Shown one piece after another: positions 14,390 through 21,211 of a stretch of DNA of 22,399 nucleotides (position 1 is its first letter; the number at the start of each line of letters is the position of its first letter). Under the pieces are notes generated by a model. The model was not told where the DNA came from and ran no database searches. It saw nothing but the letters and a program-made list of their open reading frames with translations. A program made the translations under genes and the position numbers. The DNA comes from CAZVYN01 sp964631125 (GTDB lineage: Bacteria; Eisenbacteria; RBG-16-71-46; CAIMUX01), in the NCBI GenBank assembly GCA_964631125.1, contig CAZVYN010000069.1, positions 1-22,399 of the forward strand, given 5' to 3'.

Positions 14390-14914
14390 GTGAAGATCCA
14401 GACCCTCGCCGCCTTCGTCGTCGCGGTCGCCGCAGCATCCCTCGCTGGTTGCGGCGGTTCGAACAGCGGGAAGAGCGCCGGCGACACCGCGCCCGCTTCG
14501 ACGACCGCCAAGCCCGACGGGCAGGCGGCCAGCTCGACCCCCGACGCTCCCCAGGCCGCGGCGCCGTCCGCACCGATCACGACCCCGAGCGGACTCCAGT
14601 ACGTCGATCTCGTCGTGGGGACCGGCCTCAGCCCCGCTCGCGGCGAGACGGTCGACGTGCACTACACCGGTTGGCTGACCAACGGCAGCAAGTTCGACTC
14701 GAGCAAGGACCGCGGACAACCGTTTCAGTTCATCTTGGGAATGGGACAAGTCATCAAGGGATGGGACGAAGGGGTCGCGTCGATGCGAGTCGGCGGTACG
14801 CGCAAGCTGACCGTCCCGCCGGACCTCGCCTACGGAGAACGCGTCATGGGTGGCGGGCTCATCCCGGCGAACTCGACGCTCGTCTTCGAAGTGGAGTTGC
14901 TCGGAATCCGCTAG
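14390..14914 (+). CDS. FKBP-type peptidyl-prolyl cis-trans isomerase lipoprotein
   Basis: A 174-residue lipoprotein that would speed proline isomerisation during folding of exported proteins. The signal sequence ends in the lipobox LAGC with Cys21 as the lipidated residue. A Ser/Thr/Ala/Pro-rich linker (about 22-63) tethers the FKBP domain (64-174). The domain keeps the family pocket residues in VHYTGWLTNGSKFDSS, FILGMGQVIKGWDEGV, GGTRKLTVPPDLAYG and LVFEVELLGI. GTG 14390 has AGGAGG seven bases upstream. Another in-frame start (14309) lacks such a site and would bury the signal peptide. It probably works in the periplasm, where the several large exported repeat proteins nearby could be clients (inference). 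Confidence 0.95.
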   Translation: MKIQTLAAFVVAVAAASLAGCGGSNSGKSAGDTAPASTTAKPDGQAASSTPDAPQAAAPSAPITTPSGLQYVDLVVGTGLSPARGETVDVHYTGWLTNGSKFDSSKDRGQPFQFILGMGQVIKGWDEGVASMRVGGTRKLTVPPDLAYGERVMGGGLIPANSTLVFEVELLGIR

Positions 14915-15125
14915 TAGATCGTTTTCACGGGCGGCACACCACTTGCACAGTTGCTGTCGATGTCAACAAGTCGACAGCGCCCCCGCGTGCGGGGACAAGG
15001 CTACTCCTGCGGACTCCGGCTGAGTTCCACATGCCGGGGGCGCGATCGGCTTCCTCCAGACATCAACGTTCGAGAGGAGCCCGCAGCCGCGGGCTCCTCC
15101 TCGAACCGCCCCAGGAGGATCTCCC
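14915..15125 (+). other. Intergenic region with four consecutive potential stem-loops (possible structured leader)
   Basis: The 211-nt gap between the FKBP gene and the Vps62-like gene holds four inverted repeats in series. GCTGTCGA at 14953-14960 pairs with TCGACAGC at 14971-14978. CCCCGC at 14981-14986 pairs with GCGGGG at 14989-14994. CTCCGGC at 15014-15020 pairs with GCCGGGG at 15033-15039, with one G-U pair. A long GC hairpin spans 15069-15105. The first could end the FKBP transcript. Together they could be a structured 5' leader for the next gene. No known riboswitch class is recognised. AGGAGG at 15113-15118 is the next gene's ribosome-binding site. Confidence 0.5.
15069..15105 (+). 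terminator. Strong GC hairpin just upstream of a ribosome-binding site
   Basis: An 11-bp perfect stem, GAGGAGCCCGC (15074-15084) with GCGGGCTCCTC (15089-15099) around the loop AGCC, is extended by TTCGA (15069-15073) pairing with TCGAA (15101-15105) across one bulged C. It looks like an intrinsic terminator stem, but no T-run follows and the next start codon is only 20 bases away. It may be an attenuator or leader hairpin. Confidence 0.6.
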
Positions 15126-17486
15126 ATGCGCCCCTCTCGCTCACTCGTCGTCCTTTCGTCGCCCCGCCTCTGTTTGGCTTTGGCTTTGGCTTTGGCTTTG
15201 GCTTTGGCCTTCGCCGTCGCCTTCTCCTTCGTTGTCTTGCTGAGCCTGCTGGCGCCGCGCTTCGCCCTCGCTGCGTTGGGACCCCCTGCGTCGCCGCCCT
15301 TCGGGGAGGGGATCGCCGTGGGTGACGATTTTTCGTCGCTGGCGCTGCTCCAGACGCCCGAGCCCGTCGATTCTTCGACAGCTGGCGATGGGGGCCAACT
15401 CGCTCCCCCGGTCGTCGTCACGTACCGCTGTCGCGTGGTCGACCTCGACAGCGGTCTCGGTGTCCCCGGCGTCGCCGTGCGCGCGACCGAGAAGGTCCTC
15501 TACAACCGCTGCTGGCGGATGAATCAGTACGGGCAGTGCTACGACTGTCAGCAAACGCACGAGTACGTCAGTCGAACGCGAACGAGTGACGCCGCCGGCG
15601 CCGTCACCATCGACTTCGAGCACATCTACTGCGCGCCGGTGAGCGACGCGCCGCCCGAGTGGGACACCACGTCGCACCTCTCCTGGGAGGACGGCCGGGT
15701 GGTCGAACAGATCTCCGCGACCGGCTCGTCCGAGTGGATCTATGCCCGGTGCGAGCCCGGCCCCGAGCCGTATGACCACACCATCTACGTCACCCGCGAG
15801 GCGGTGTTGGCGGAGCGCTTCTCGCCGGTGCTCCATCGCCACCCGGAATTCGAGCTGCAAGCAGACCTGGCCGATCTCGACCGCACCCTGACGACGCAGG
15901 CGACTCTCTCGGCCTACAACGTCGTCGGCTCGACGCTCTACGGGCCGGCGCAGATGCCCCCCACGCATGTGCGTGATTCGTGGCATTGGGACAGTTACGG
16001 CCGTGGGCAAACGGTCGCGTACTGGCTGGTCGACATCAACGACGACGCGCGTCATGCGGGAGCGCCGATCGGAGAGCGGTCGCTCTACACGCATGTCTTC
16101 CCGTGGGCCGACGGCGTGGTCGTCCAGTACTGGCTGTGGATGAACGGCAACGACCTGACCCAGCAGTGGGGCTTCGCCTGGCACGAAGGGGACTGGGAGT
16201 GCCTCTCGATCTATGCACTGCACGAGAACGGGGTCTGGCGGCCGGAGCGGGTGAACCTCTCACAGCACGCGGGAGGCGAGAGTCTGAGGCCGGAGGACTT
16301 CTGGTGGTCGGCGAGCAATGCGCCGAGCTACGCAGGGATAGAGCAAGGCGCCTCCGACGCCGTCACCCATCCGCATGTCTGGGTCGCGTCCAATTCGCAC
16401 GCGCTCTACAACCGCTACTCCGATCCGTACAAGATCACGATCGAGGCGGAGTACTGCCCGGGCGAGTGGAATGACGAGTTGGACTACGGATGGGCGCGGC
16501 CGCAGCCGGAAGGGCAATCGTTCTTCGCCTACGACCGTCTCGTGCCGATGGGGGAGTTCGTCTGGAGCAGCCAAGCCCACGGCCTGACCTGGTTCGAGCA
16601 CTGTGAAGGCGCGACGATGCCCGAACTCTGCCTCCGCGCGGTCTTCGGCGAAGGCACGTGCGACCAGCCGAACGAGTGCGCCTTCTTCCCGTGCGAACTG
16701 CTTGAGTACTTCGACGTCGGAGATTGGTTCGACGGACTCGCGCTCGGCCCTCGTTCGCCGTTGATTCCCCACGAGCCGCACAAATGGCGGGATTTCGTGC
16801 TCGACGTCGGGCGCTGGGGCAACGACAACGGCTACGTCTCGTACGAGTGGTGCGCCCCGCGCTACTGCGATCTCGGCGTCTTCACCGCCTGCGGGCCGGC
16901 CGATCGGATCGACTTCGAGGTGATCCCGCGCAGTCCGGACGAGCCGGGTCGCGCGCGCTACCGTCGCCTCTCCGGCGACGCCACGATCTTCGGCTCCTCC
17001 GAAGGGAACCTCCCGATCCAGTTGATCGACGGTCGGTACCACGTCTGGGCGCGTGAGCTGGCCGGCGCCGGCGAAATGGAGTTCAGCGTCTACCCACTGG
17101 CCGACGCTTCCGATCCGGTGGCGATCTCGTGGCGCGCGCGGATCGAGGCCTGCCCATTGGCGCCCTCCGACGTCGGAGAGCCGGGTGCAGATGACGCGCG
17201 CACCGCCGAGATCGCCCCTCTCCGTGCGGTGATCGGTCCGAGCCCGGCCCGCGGACCGATCTCGATCCGTTTCGCGGAAGCGCCTGACCGGACGACCGCG
17301 GTGGAAATCCACGACGTCAGCGGTTCGATCGTGCGTCGCCTCGAGGCGCGCGCCGGGCAGCACGACCTGGCGTGGGACGGCCGAGACGACGGGGGCGTCG
17401 TCCTTCCCGGCGGGCTCTATCTGGTGAGCGCGCGGGACGGCGACCGGCGAACGGTGCTCGGAAAGGTGACCCTCTTGAGCGACTGA
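15126..17486 (+). CDS. Exported protein with Vps62-like GDWE region and FlgD-like C-terminal domain
   Basis: A 786-residue exported protein. The N-terminus has an unusually long hydrophobic stretch (about 16-50) containing a Leu-Ala run encoded by six identical hexanucleotides; cleavage may follow RFALA near 49. Residues 96-170 look like a small Cys-containing beta domain. ERFSPVLHRHPEFE (230-243), VVVQYWLWMNGN (331-342) and HEGDWECLSIY (353-363) resemble the Vps62-like family, whose hallmark is a GDWE motif. Its biochemical role is unknown. HPHVWVASNSHALY continues that theme. Residues 698-786 (IGPSPARG, IHDVSGSIVRRL, WDGRDDGGVVLPGGLY) form a FlgD-like domain. Many Cys residues suggest disulfides outside the cytoplasm. 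AGGAGG seven bases before the ATG fixes the start. The Vps62 link is from memory of motifs, so moderate. Confidence 0.75.
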   Translation: MRPSRSLVVLSSPRLCLALALALALALAFAVAFSFVVLLSLLAPRFALAALGPPASPPFGEGIAVGDDFSSLALLQTPEPVDSSTAGDGGQLAPPVVVTYRCRVVDLDSGLGVPGVAVRATEKVLYNRCWRMNQYGQCYDCQQTHEYVSRTRTSDAAGAVTIDFEHIYCAPVSDAPPEWDTTSHLSWEDGRVVEQISATGSSEWIYARCEPGPEPYDHTIYVTREAVLAERFSPVLHRHPEFELQADLADLDRTLTTQATLSAYNVVGSTLYGPAQMPPTHVRDSWHWDSYGRGQTVAYWLVDINDDARHAGAPIGERSLYTHVFPWADGVVVQYWLWMNGNDLTQQWGFAWHEGDWECLSIYALHENGVWRPERVNLSQHAGGESLRPEDFWWSASNAPSYAGIEQGASDAVTHPHVWVASNSHALYNRYSDPYKITIEAEYCPGEWNDELDYGWARPQPEGQSFFAYDRLVPMGEFVWSSQAHGLTWFEHCEGATMPELCLRAVFGEGTCDQPNECAFFPCELLEYFDVGDWFDGLALGPRSPLIPHEPHKWRDFVLDVGRWGNDNGYVSYEWCAPRYCDLGVFTACGPADRIDFEVIPRSPDEPGRARYRRLSGDATIFGSSEGNLPIQLIDGRYHVWARELAGAGEMEFSVYPLADASDPVAISWRARIEACPLAPSDVGEPGADDARTAEIAPLRAVIGPSPARGPISIRFAEAPDRTTAVEIHDVSGSIVRRLEARAGQHDLAWDGRDDGGVVLPGGLYLVSARDGDRRTVLGKVTLLSD
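15173..15208 (+). repeat. Six perfect TTTGGC hexanucleotide repeats in a signal peptide
   Basis: Six tandem copies of TTTGGC encode the alternating Leu-Ala run (about residues 17-28) in the hydrophobic core of the signal sequence. The 6-bp unit keeps the frame, so slippage would lengthen or shorten the core by two residues without destroying the protein. Confidence 0.95.
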
Positions 17487-17542
17487 CCCGTCAGAGGGCG
17501 CAGGGAGAGACAGAACGGATCGATGGCTTGCCTGGAGGAACT

Positions 17543-18145
17543 GTGACCGTGACGAAGAGACTCGAGAGACGCCACGCGCGCACCGCCGTGGCTCTGGTGC
17601 TCGCGCTGCAGGTTCCGTCCCTGGGTGCGGGGTGTGCGATGCGACAGACCCTCCTCCTGCCCGCGGAGGGGGAAATGCTCGCTCGCGCCAACCGAGATCT
17701 CGCGAATCGAGATGTCCGGCTGCTCTTCCTCGATGGCTCGAGCGATCTCCGCTCGGTCGACTCCCTGCGCTCCGACAGCCTCTGGCCCACTGCCTTGCCG
17801 GCGTCCTTGCCGGCGTCCGGGCCGGCGCCCGTGCCGTCGCCTCTGCCACTCGCGTCGGTCCGGAGCCTCTCCGTCCAGTCGTCCCGCGAGGGCGGAACGC
17901 TGGGCGCCGAACTCGGATTCGCCGCGGGGCTGCTCGTCGGCATCGGACTCGGGCTGGCCGGCGAGCTGGGAGACGAGTGCATCCTCGAGAACTGCCAGGA
18001 GGGGGATGACGAGCGGATCCCCGTGCGCGTGGGGAAGGGGGCGGTGCTCGGAAGCGCACTGGGCCTGGCGGCGGCGCTCGTCGGCTGGCCGATCGGGCGA
18101 ATCGTGGGGCGGCCGGTGGTCTACGAGGTCGCTCGAGGCGAGTAA
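17543..18145 (+). CDS. Small exported or membrane-associated protein with glycine-rich helices, function unknown
   Basis: I do not recognise this 200-residue protein. An N-terminal hydrophobic stretch (13-30) ends in LGAGCAM, which resembles a lipobox except that Gly stands at -3 where Leu or Val is usual, so lipidation is uncertain. A charged region (about 33-78) leads into a Pro/Ala/Ser linker (80-104) built from a 12-bp DNA repeat. Two glycine-zipper-like hydrophobic segments follow (GTLGAELGFAAGLLVGIGLGLAG and VLGSALGLAAALVGWPIG), separated by an acidic loop with two Cys. Such segments can insert in membranes or oligomerise. GTG 17543 has GGAGG four bases upstream; GTG 17549 is an alternative. 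It sits 56 bp after the Vps62-like gene, probably in the same transcript. Confidence 0.75.
   Translation: MTVTKRLERRHARTAVALVLALQVPSLGAGCAMRQTLLLPAEGEMLARANRDLANRDVRLLFLDGSSDLRSVDSLRSDSLWPTALPASLPASGPAPVPSPLPLASVRSLSVQSSREGGTLGAELGFAAGLLVGIGLGLAGELGDECILENCQEGDDERIPVRVGKGAVLGSALGLAAALVGWPIGRIVGRPVVYEVARGE
17793..17828 (+). repeat. 12-bp tandem repeat in a Pro/Ala linker
   Basis: Two perfect copies of CCTTGCCGGCGT (17793-17804, 17805-17816) are followed by a degenerate third, CCGGGCCGGCGC (17817-17828). They encode the LPAS-type linker of the small membrane-associated protein; the 12-bp unit preserves frame. Confidence 0.8.
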
Positions 18146-18197
18146 CTCGCCCGGACGGCGTGGGCGCGCGACAACTCCGCTCGGGCCGGTGCGGGTC

Positions 18198-18206
18198 TGT
18201 TAGATT
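18198..18206 (+). promoter_or_regulatory. Possible extended -10 element for the radical SAM gene
   Basis: TGTTAGATT has the TG-n form of an extended -10 with TAGATT matching TATAAT at four of six bases. It lies 38 bp before the ATG, in the 98-bp gap after the preceding gene, and no convincing -35 is visible. Confidence 0.25.
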
Positions 18207-18243
18207 GTCGGCTCGCCACCCCCTTTTCAGGAGCCACCGCCCG

Positions 18244-21174
18244 ATGCACAACCGTTCCATTCCCGATCTGGCCGACCGGATCGAAGCGTTGCTGCCGCTC
18301 GTCTCCAAGCCCAGCCGTTACCTGGGGAACGAGTTCCACGTCATCAAGAAGACGCCCGAACCGGGGATGGTCAACTGGTGCCTCTGCCTGCCGGAGGTCT
18401 ATGAGATCGGGATGAGCCATTGGGGGCTCAAGATCCTGTACGAGGTGCTGAACAAGCGGCCCGACGCGCTGGCCGAGCGCTGCTACGCGCCCTGGTTCGA
18501 CATGGAGGCGCAGCTCCGGAAGAACAACCTCCCGCTCTTCTCGCTGGAGCACCGCCGGTCGCTCGCCGATTTCGATTTCCTCGGCTTCTCGCTGCAGTTC
18601 GAGCTGACCTATACGAACGTGCTCAACTGCCTCGACCTCGCCGGCATCCCCCTGCGGGCCGAGGATCGGGACGAGACCCATCCGCTCGTCATCGCGGGCG
18701 GACCGTGCGTCTCGAACCCCGAGCCGCTCTCTGATTTCATGGACATGTTCCTCATCGGCGACGCGGAGGAGGCGATCCATGTCGTGACCGACGCCTACAA
18801 GGCGCTGCGCGGACGTCCCCGGATGGAGATCTTGCGCGAGATGTCGAAGGTCCCAGGCGTCTACGTGCCGCTCATGTACGAGTCGTCGTACTCACCCGAA
18901 GGGAAGTTCCTCGGCACGAAGCCGCGGTTCGGCGACGTTCCGAAGCGGGTGAAGCGGCAGTTCATCCTCGAACTGGAGAATGCGCCGTATCCCGAGGCTC
19001 CGGTCGTGCCGCTGCAAGACATCGTGCAGAACCGGCTGACGGTCGAAGTGGTGCGCGGCTGCACGCAAGGATGCCGCTTCTGCCAGGCGGGTTATCTCTA
19101 TCGCCCGATCCGGGAGCGCAGCGTCGAGAAGATCCTGGAGATCGCCGACGCCGGCATCCGCAAGTCGGGCTGGGACGAGGTCGGGCTCGTCTCGCTCTCG
19201 ACCGCTGACTACACGCAGCTCGAGCCGCTGGCCGACGTGATGAACGCGCGCTTCGGCAGCGACAAGGTCTCGATCAGCCTGCCTTCGCTCCGCGCCGATT
19301 CGTTCGGCGTCGGCGTGGCCGACAAGGTGAAGGAAACCAAGAAAACCGGCTTCACCTTCGCGCCCGAGGCCGGCAGCGAGCGGTTGCGCCTGGCGATGAA
19401 CAAGATCATCCGCGACGACGAGTTCTTCGCCGCCGCGCGCATCGCCTACGAGCGCGGCTGGCGGTTGATCAAGATGTACTTCATGGTCGGGCTCCCGACC
19501 GAGACGGTCGAGGACATCAACGGCATCGTCCACTTCGTCAGCACGATCCGCGACATCGGCCAGTCGTACGGCCGCTCGAACTCGGTCAACGCGTCGGTCG
19601 GCGCGTTCGTCCCGAAGAGCCATACGCCGCTGCAGTGGGACGGCTTCGAAGACCCGCTCAGTCTGCGCAAGAAGATCGACTACTTGCGGCATTCGGTCAG
19701 TTGGCCCGGCAGTCGCCTGAAGTGGCACCACGTCGAGGGCTCGCACCTCGAGGCGATCATGTCGCTCGGCGATCGGCGTGTCGGCCGCGTCATCGAAACG
19801 GCGTTCAAGCGCGGCGCTCGGTTCGACGGCTGGACCGAGCACCTGAACTATCGCCTCTGGATGGACTCGATGGCGGAGCACAACCTCGACCCCGCCTGGC
19901 TCATCAGTAAGAAGGAGTACGACGACGCGCTTCCGTGGGATCACATCGATATCGGCATTCTGAAGAAGTGGCTGGTGCGCGAGCGCAAGAAGACCGACGA
20001 GCAGCTCTTCGAGGTCGGGAAGTCGCTCGTGGCCGACTGCCGCCACGGCGATTGCACCGCGTGCGGCATCCCCGGCCTGCCGTACGACACGAAGCTGACG
20101 CCGAAGCTCCAGGACGAAGACTTCCGTCGACTGATCGACAAGGCCAAGGCGCTCAGCCCGCAGTCCGATCCGGACGGCGTCACCTGGCCGGTCCGCATCC
20201 GCTATCGCAAGTCGGGACCGTGCCGGTTCATCTCCCATCTGGAAATGACCGGCGTGCTCGCGCGCGCGTTCCGCATGGCTCGCGTGCCGTTGGCGCACAG
20301 CCAGGGGCACAGCCCACATCCCAAACTTGCCTTCGGACCGTCGCTCCCCGTCGGGGTCGAGGGGCTGGAGGAGGCGTTCGACGCAGAGCTGCTGGCGCCT
20401 TGGGCGCCCGCCTTCGTCGCGCAGCTCAATGCGGTGCTGCCCGAAGGACTCTCGATCCTCGACGGCACGGCGCTCGTCGCCATTCCCGGGCTGCGGAAGA
20501 AGAGCCTCAATCAACTCGCCCAGCGCGGGCTGTATCGGGTCGATATGAACGCGCTCGATCCGCAGGATCGAGCGCGGATCGGCGAAATCGCCGCGCGGTT
20601 CATGACCCTCGACACCTGCGTCGTCGACCGCACCGTCTGGACCCCCCAAGCCGCCCGCCAGATCACCGACTGGGAGAGCCCGAGCGACCCGACCAGTAAC
20701 GCGGGAGCAGCAGCTCCCGCGTCGGCAGACTCCCCCACCTCCAATGACACAGCGTCCTCCATCGACGCGATTGACCAAGATCCCCGGGCCGCTGATCCCT
20801 CCCCGCCCGAATCCCGCGACGACCGCCGCCGCAAATTCCGCGACCGCCGCCGCGCCAAGCCGGTCAAGCGCGAGCACCAGCCCCCGCGCCCCGTCGATCT
20901 CAAGCGGGCCGTCGCCCGCCTGGAGTGGCGTCCCGACTCCGCCGAGATGGAGCTCGAACTCCACCTCGACCGCGCCGACGGCCAAGTCGCGAATCCTCGC
21001 GTGATCCTCGAACGGCTCTTCCTCTTGGGTCCCGAGGAGCAGACGCGAGTCCGAATTCGCCGCACCGCGCTGTTGGACGACGAGGGCCGGCCGCTGCGCC
21101 CGGCGGTGCGAACCGCGTCGACGGAGGCGCCTGCGCCCGCGCCTGCGCCTGCGCCTGCGCCTGCGTTGACCTGA
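18244..21174 (+). CDS. Radical SAM protein, TIGR03960-type fused to TIGR03936/DUF2344 radical-SAM-linked domain
   Basis: A 976-residue cytoplasmic protein. Residues 1-640 match the TIGR03960-type family: YLGNEFHVIKK, the N-terminal cobalamin-binding-like domain (no DxHxxG motif seen), then the iron-sulfur motif RGCTQGCRFCQAG with Cys273, Cys277 and Cys280. VSLPSLRAD, FAPEAGSERLR and YFMVGLPTET complete the radical SAM barrel. A possible metal knuckle is Cys599, Cys604, Cys607. From about 650 VRIRYRKSGPCRFISHLE and SQGHSPHPKLAFGPSLPVG mark the TIGR03936 domain, which often sits near RNase G genes. The reaction is unknown; RNA or ribosome modification is inferred from usual neighbours. A disordered insert (about 815-880) and an Ala-Pro tail are unusual. 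ATG 18244 has AGGAG ten bases upstream. Confidence 0.92.
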   Translation: MHNRSIPDLADRIEALLPLVSKPSRYLGNEFHVIKKTPEPGMVNWCLCLPEVYEIGMSHWGLKILYEVLNKRPDALAERCYAPWFDMEAQLRKNNLPLFSLEHRRSLADFDFLGFSLQFELTYTNVLNCLDLAGIPLRAEDRDETHPLVIAGGPCVSNPEPLSDFMDMFLIGDAEEAIHVVTDAYKALRGRPRMEILREMSKVPGVYVPLMYESSYSPEGKFLGTKPRFGDVPKRVKRQFILELENAPYPEAPVVPLQDIVQNRLTVEVVRGCTQGCRFCQAGYLYRPIRERSVEKILEIADAGIRKSGWDEVGLVSLSTADYTQLEPLADVMNARFGSDKVSISLPSLRADSFGVGVADKVKETKKTGFTFAPEAGSERLRLAMNKIIRDDEFFAAARIAYERGWRLIKMYFMVGLPTETVEDINGIVHFVSTIRDIGQSYGRSNSVNASVGAFVPKSHTPLQWDGFEDPLSLRKKIDYLRHSVSWPGSRLKWHHVEGSHLEAIMSLGDRRVGRVIETAFKRGARFDGWTEHLNYRLWMDSMAEHNLDPAWLISKKEYDDALPWDHIDIGILKKWLVRERKKTDEQLFEVGKSLVADCRHGDCTACGIPGLPYDTKLTPKLQDEDFRRLIDKAKALSPQSDPDGVTWPVRIRYRKSGPCRFISHLEMTGVLARAFRMARVPLAHSQGHSPHPKLAFGPSLPVGVEGLEEAFDAELLAPWAPAFVAQLNAVLPEGLSILDGTALVAIPGLRKKSLNQLAQRGLYRVDMNALDPQDRARIGEIAARFMTLDTCVVDRTVWTPQAARQITDWESPSDPTSNAGAAAPASADSPTSNDTASSIDAIDQDPRAADPSPPESRDDRRRKFRDRRRAKPVKREHQPPRPVDLKRAVARLEWRPDSAEMELELHLDRADGQVANPRVILERLFLLGPEEQTRVRIRRTALLDDEGRPLRPAVRTASTEAPAPAPAPAPAPALT
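20699..20722. repeat. Perfect hairpin inside the radical SAM coding sequence
   Basis: ACGCGGGAGC (20699-20708) and GCTCCCGCGT (20713-20722) are perfect 10-bp arms around AGCA. The hairpin lies in the sequence for the disordered linker inserted in the TIGR03936-type domain. It keeps the frame open, encoding part of a Gly-Ala-Ala-Ala-Pro stretch. Confidence 0.75.
21127..21162 (+). repeat. Six GCGCCT-type hexanucleotide repeats at the radical SAM C-terminus
   Basis: Six tandem hexamers (five GCGCCT, one GCGCCC) encode an Ala-Pro run just before the stop of the radical SAM gene. The unit keeps the frame. The tail is beyond any recognised domain. Confidence 0.95.
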
Positions 21175-21193
21175 CAGACTCGACCTGACAGAC
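21168..21193 (+). repeat. 12-bp direct repeat spanning the radical SAM stop codon
   Basis: GACCTGACAGAC occurs at 21168-21179 and 21182-21193, separated by TC. The first copy contains the TGA stop of the radical SAM gene. It is probably a small duplication; it leaves the ribosome-binding site of the next gene (AGGAGG at 21201-21206) intact. Confidence 0.75.
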
Positions 21194-21211
21194 CAGGACA
21201 AGGAGGTCCGC

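Noticed and set aside
16260..18308. A 682-codon minus-strand open frame
   Set aside because: It crosses two plus-strand genes and their gap, is Arg/Pro-rich and has no domain or plausible start context.
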